A DNA stretch of 64,000 nucleotides from Marisa cornuarietis (taxonomy: Eukaryota; Mollusca; Gastropoda; Architaenioglossa; Ampullariidae). Below the pieces are notes generated by a model, which worked only from the letters and a program-made list of their open reading frames with translations, was not told the origin of the DNA and did not search any database. Every line of letters starts with the position of its first letter. Position 1 is the stretch's first letter. The stretch is taken from assembly GCA_004794655.1 (NCBI GenBank), contig SMMW01000147.1, positions 1,052,001 to 1,116,000 of the forward strand, read 5' to 3'. Positions 59,770 to 64,000 of this stretch are shown here, piece by piece. The translations under genes were made by a program, and so were the position numbers.

Positions 59770-60640
59770 AATGAAATGCAACCTGATGTTCCGCCCATGG
59801 ACAATCAGATCACAGAATAGGAAGTCAAAGAAGCAAATAGTGACAAAGTAGCAGGTCTAGATGGTTTTGTCAATGAAATGTTAAAAGCACCATCTAGTGT
59901 TATTAGTCTTTTCTTTGTCAAACTTTTCAGTTCTATTTATAATCAGGTATGATGGCCCAAGGAATGAACTAAACCTTTTATTTTATCCCACTTTACAAAA
60001 AAGGTGATCCCAACCAGCCAGGTAACTACAGAGGTATCTCTCTCACTAATACATTATGCAAAGTCTTCACATGCACTCCAAATAAAAGATTAACTCAATA
60101 GGCAGAAAGTAAGTACTTAATTGATGAAAAGGAGATTTTCGCAGAAACTACTCAACAGTAGACCACATTTATACATTATATACAGCAGTAGAGAAAGAAT
60201 TGTCCCAGAGTATGAAGCTTTATGTAGCATTTAAGATTTTTAGAAAGCTTATGAAAGTGTGCAACGAGTAATATTACTATGGGAACTAGCAAAGTTGGGT
60301 ATACAAAGTAAATTGTGGAGGATAATGAAAAGCATGTCTATAGATGTTCAAGCATGTGTTAGAGATGGCAATCAGAAGATGTTCCATTTCTTTTTAATGC
60401 TTGCTATGTCTTAAGTAGGGATGTGTGCTCAGCCCAACACTCTTTTCACTTCTCATTAGTTTATTAGTCCGAGACATACGAGTAAAAGATAGACATGGGG
60501 TCTCACTAACACCACACCAACTGGAGCTATTCTTACTTTTTTGCAGATGACAACATTATATCAATAACTGTTATTGGACCGCAAAAGCAGCTTCGGTTTC
60601 TGCATTTTTCCTCAGAGTATGTCAGCTAGATGTTGTTTTA
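59770..60640 (+). pseudogene. Degenerate LINE reverse transcriptase, plus strand
   Basis: Plus-strand blocks in several frames: EVKEANSDKVAGLDGFVNEM (about 59821-59880), then KKGDPNQPGNYRGISLTNTL (59998-60057), ESKYLIDEKE, SIDVQACVRDGNQKMF-like sequence, VLSPTLFSLLISLLVRDI-like sequence near 60430-60480, and LFADDNIISITVIGPQKQL (about 60533-60592). RT blocks 0 to 5 are therefore represented and the FADD box is intact, but stops and frameshifts occur throughout. It runs opposite to the LINEs at 24-30 kb. Confidence 0.7.
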
Positions 60641-61533
60641 AATAAGCTACACAGAAGGTATTTCGACTTCACTCTATGCACAGAGCAAATTTTGACACGG
60701 TGTAAGGTGAGATGGTACCTAGTTAAAGAGAGGGAGGAAAGAGAAGAAGCAGGAGTCGTGAGGCAGCTAGCACTATTGCAATTGTTATCTTCGCTTTCAC
60801 TAGACGACACCATCATTCTTACCATAATATGCCTCCCCCCCCTTCCCCTTGCTGCTGTTGTATCTACTCCGTCAGCGCGCTGAGCGCTAACAGCCTGTCA
60901 GGATACTTCACACAGGCACATCACCACAATGTTTATCTCCCCTTAGCTTGACAGCTCCTGCTCCCATTGTAGAAAATGAGCTGTCAACCTCAACAAGTTA
61001 GGGAAGGGACATCCAGAGTACAGCAAGTGCAACAATACAAGTTTTTCATCATTGTGATGTACTGATACTGTACGTGTCAATTACTTTACTCACTTGAAGT
61101 GGTAGATCGAAAATTGAAAATGTTCACAGTAGAAACTGACTTTGACAACCCCAGGGTTAATGTCCATTTATATAAACTTTACAATTCTTGCATACAACAT
61201 AGTTGTTTATAATTTTTTTTCAGAAAGACATATCTTTTTCCAAACTTTTATGTCTTTTTCTCCAGAAGGCCATGACCCTCAAAAGGTACAGCATAATTGA
61301 ACCTTCCTTATAATTGTCACTCAGATTTCCTGCTGAATCGAATGGCTTGACTCCTTTTATTGATACTAATGCTGCTTGAACCAGTAGTTCCTTTCATAAA
61401 CAAATGAGACCTTAAAATGTAATATGAACATTGTAATTTTACAGTAGACAGTCAATTTCAAAGATAAAAATGTAGATGGTGTTTTAAGTGACTTTTAAAA
61501 CACTTTGCATGCCAGATCCATCGGTTTTCAAAG
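60641..61533. other. Stretch without a recognised gene
   Basis: The first ~150 bp may be further decayed LINE. The rest is unassigned. Confidence 0.5.
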
Positions 61534-61605
61534 GCCTTTATCAAGGAAGAAAACCTGGCAAATAAGGCACTTCTTATTATTGATGAAAGTTTGCCACAGC
61601 CTAGA
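61534..61605 (+). pseudogene. Tigger/pogo-like transposase scrap
   Basis: The frame reads AFIKEENLANKALLIIDES, then LPQPR. It matches the DDE-domain box of Tigger/jerky-type transposases (a FIKEENLP-x-KALLLIDN-x-HP pattern), with the catalytic aspartate in IID retained. Only 24 codons are convincing and no terminal inverted repeats were found nearby. Confidence 0.5.
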
Positions 61606-62264
61606 TATCAATACCATCTTTGTTTTTATCAACATCCTTCACCTTTCTACCAGTAAATAACCGAAACGTTGTTTTTTTTTTAATTATTTCTTGGTTACTT
61701 ATATGGTAATTATTACAATATCATTGTTATTTGTTTTGTGCATGCGTGTTCGTGTATGAAGGTGCGTTTGGTCCCTACTATAGAGAGGTGTGTGTTCATG
61801 CGCCTGTATGTACGTCGAGCACGTTAAGACTGGGTGTTACTTGGGTAGTCCCTATATAAATGCACTGTCGTCGTCATCATTACCATCATATTCGTCGACG
61901 TCGTCATTTTTGCGACATTTACATGAGGTCGTACCTATAAAACACTTTGCAACTTCCTCAAGTTTCAAGGAAGACATGCTGAAGTCAGTAGGGTGGAAAT
62001 GTACCTTGCACGTTATTAACAATAAACCCTACCTGAAGTATATTTCTCCAATTTAGTTAAAATGTTGTCACAAAGTAACTTGACTGCCTTTCACTGGAAG
62101 TGAAAATTTAATCCAATTTCCACTGCCTACACAGCTCGAACTCGAATATTGTATTGACTTAAAGGCTATTTCAGCTAATAGCACCTTTACAGGGTGAGCA
62201 TTTAAAAAAAAACATCCTCTCACTCATCCAATCACATATCCATTCATGCACCTCTCGTCCCTAT
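61606..62264. other. Stretch without a recognised gene
   Basis: It includes an open frame at 61790-62056 without a recognised domain. Confidence 0.5.
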
Positions 62265-62363
62265 CATACATACATACATACATACATACATACATACATA
62301 CATACATACATACATACATACATACATACATACATACATACATACATACATACATACATACAT
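62265..62363 (+). repeat. (CATA)n microsatellite, ~24 units
   Basis: A pure CATA tetranucleotide array about 98 bp long. The minus-strand frame of repeated MYVC residues is a product of it. Confidence 0.98.
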
Positions 62364-62537
62364 GCAATCTATATACACAATATGTAACAAGTCCTCTCAT
62401 TCCTCCACTCATTCAGTGATCTATCCATTTATACCATTCTCATCCCTATCCTACATACATAATAGTCTGTATGCACACCCTATGACCACTCCCTAATACT
62501 CATATCTTGCCTACACAACAATGAAAAGGTGTGTGAC

Positions 62538-62538
62538 A

Positions 62539-62571
<33 letters not shown>
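62538..62571 (+). repeat. (GT)n-(GA)n microsatellite
   Basis: About seven GT units pass into about nine GA units. Confidence 0.93.
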
Positions 62572-63254
62572 TGGCAATGAGGATGGAGTAGGAGGTGGGT
62601 TGTTGGGGAGGTGGGGGAGACTAATTTGAAAGAATCCTAATTGGGGTCTATTCATTTTGGCATGCCACGCTAAATCCTTACGCTTGTTTTATTCAACTAA
62701 GTCAACTTTGGAGAGGCCGGATTGATGCTTATTACAGGTACGTTAAAATGTGTGGTTTACCCTCTTACTATTTCTAGTATTCAGAAAACGGAGCCATTCA
62801 GTCTTCGTCCGAATAATCTGCACATGTATATAGATAAATATATACTCCTTGCATGTATTTACAATCCGAATGAATGAATAATTATATCTTTACATAAATC
62901 GATGAGTCTTGTAAATTTTCTACACAATCATAGGTGCACAGCTGAACCTGGAACTAACACTTGTAATTGCGGGCAACCCAAATCGTTTGATTAAAAAAGA
63001 AAAACGATACTGAAACAGCACAAGTGAGTTTGGCGAGGTGAGCCACTTGCTGCAAGCGGCATAATCTGCCTGACATCGTCACACCCCTACTCCAGGAAAG
63101 AGAGAGCCAAGCCAGAGCTGTCCGCTCGTATGAAGTCGGTCTGTTTGTCGATCGTGTCCTACTGACAACTTGCCCACCGACTTCTGCTGAAATGGAACCG
63201 CGCACTTAAAATGCGTGGAGGGCTTTAATTTCTTCCACTCATTTTCCTCGTCCG

Positions 63255-63548
63255 ATGACAGAGTCAAAGTGGAGCCTGCCCTGGGATATAATTGATAAAT
63301 ATCATTGCCCAGATCCATATGGAGAACACATCAGCATGCACGCCAACGCAGAGAAGCGAAGTAGTTTTGACTTCTGTCGCTTAACAACAAAAGGTGAAGA
63401 TGAAGACTTGTCCTTCTTTGAGCCCGAATTACACGACAAACATTCACTCTTGTACTTGCTTTCCAAATTCACAGAACGTTTTATTCGGCACGTGCACGCT
63501 TGCAAACGTGAAAGCAAAAGACGGGAGATGATGGGGATGTTGCTGTAG
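63255..63548 (+). CDS. Unsupported but native-looking open frame (97 codons)
   Basis: The frame begins MTESKWSLPWDIIDKYH and is rich in charged residues without simple-sequence bias (for example TTKGEDEDLSFFEPELHD). No domain, signal peptide or convincing splice site supports it, and the opposite strand is also open for 71-79 codons. Listed as a possible exon only. Confidence 0.18.
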   Translation: MTESKWSLPWDIIDKYHCPDPYGEHISMHANAEKRSSFDFCRLTTKGEDEDLSFFEPELHDKHSLLYLLSKFTERFIRHVHACKRESKRREMMGMLL

Positions 63549-63774
63549 CTTATTCACATGCCGGCCGGCGGCTGAGGTCTGTACGTAACGGATTTCAGAG
63601 TTTGCAGGAAAATGGTAGTTTACTGCAGAGAAAATAGATATAAAATAAGCTGGTAATGTTACTCTTCAAGGCAAAACTCTCTGTGTTTATACAGCGAACA
63701 AGATTAGTAAAATTCTCTGTCTTTACAAACAATCTCACCTTCATGAGAAGCAGCGTAAGAACAATACAGTGACT

Positions 63775-64000
63775 AGATATTATGAATAATCAAAGCAAAT
63801 AGAGCGAACACCAAGATACTATAAATAAACAAAGTAAATGGAGTAGATAAAAGCGATTACAGTAGATACTATGAAAAAAAACCACAGCGAATAGAGTGAA
63901 TCCTATCAATAAATAAAGTAAAAAGAGTAGATACCATGAATAAATAAAGCAAACAGAGAAGATACTTTCAGTAAACAAAGCGAATAGAGTAAATACTGGA
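63775..64000 (+). repeat. Degenerate minisatellite reaching the window edge
   Basis: About five or six diverged units of 30-50 bp each combine gatactatgaataaa with caaagcgaatagagt. Starts lie near 63777, 63816, 63866, 63931 and 63960. The array continues beyond the right end of the window. Confidence 0.8.

Noticed and set aside
62224..62412. Minus-strand frame of repeated Met-Tyr-Val-Cys
   Set aside because: It is a direct translation of the CATA microsatellite.

Overview
This window looks like intergenic or deeply intronic DNA from an animal with a large, repeat-rich genome. A lophotrochozoan, most probably a mollusc, fits best. The reasons are the lack of long native reading frames, the many CA/GT, AT and tetranucleotide microsatellites, decayed LINEs of at least three types (L2/CR1-like, RTE-like and an EN-RT type with a C-terminal CCHC finger), and a mollusc-style SINE tail ending in 'gcgataaacacaaataaac'. 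The organism is an inference from repeat style; no gene in the window fixes the taxon. No bacterial or viral gene layout, rRNA, intact tRNA or CRISPR array was seen.

Layout. Bases 1-4076 hold one good candidate coding exon (341-475) and otherwise unassigned sequence. Bases 4077-4972 form a compound repeat: two ~100-bp direct repeats enclose a hairpin built from a short 'gacacttaatcccc' motif plus a ~53-bp tandem array. Bases 5-16 kb carry microsatellites, small tandem repeats, SINE pieces, two possible exons (13907-14130 on minus, 14471-14587 on plus) and a compact promoter-like motif cluster (15472-15520). Bases 16905-20345 hold a broken RTE-type LINE on the minus strand, cut by two foreign segments and lacking its RT catalytic core.

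Bases 24011-29590 hold the clearest object: an old LINE on the minus strand whose C-terminal region was split by a 5'-truncated L2/CR1-like LINE (24350-27480). The younger element keeps an 893-codon EN-RT frame, then a frameshift and a stop. A separate L1/Tx1-type RT scrap lies at 29860-30045. Bases 30717-36974 form a long inverted repeat about 6.3 kb end to end, with a telomere-like tract and an 82-bp duplication in its right arm. Bases 37680-38260 hold a palindromic MITE-like element inside a small tandem array.

Bases 38-64 kb are mostly unassigned sequence with scattered LINE pieces (43214-43650, 52690-52767, 54690-55255, 59770-60640), a possible solo LTR (53330-53821), a Tigger/pogo-like transposase scrap (61534-61605), a possible secreted-peptide exon (50068-50244), a GC-rich promoter-like block (57457-57835), a long CATA array and a minisatellite at the right edge.

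Nothing here works together as a gene system. The coherent story is layered retrotransposon decay. The long inverted repeat, the hairpin/direct-repeat compound and the palindromic element in its tandem array are the structures most worth following up. Exon and promoter calls are hypotheses from splice-site and motif inspection only.
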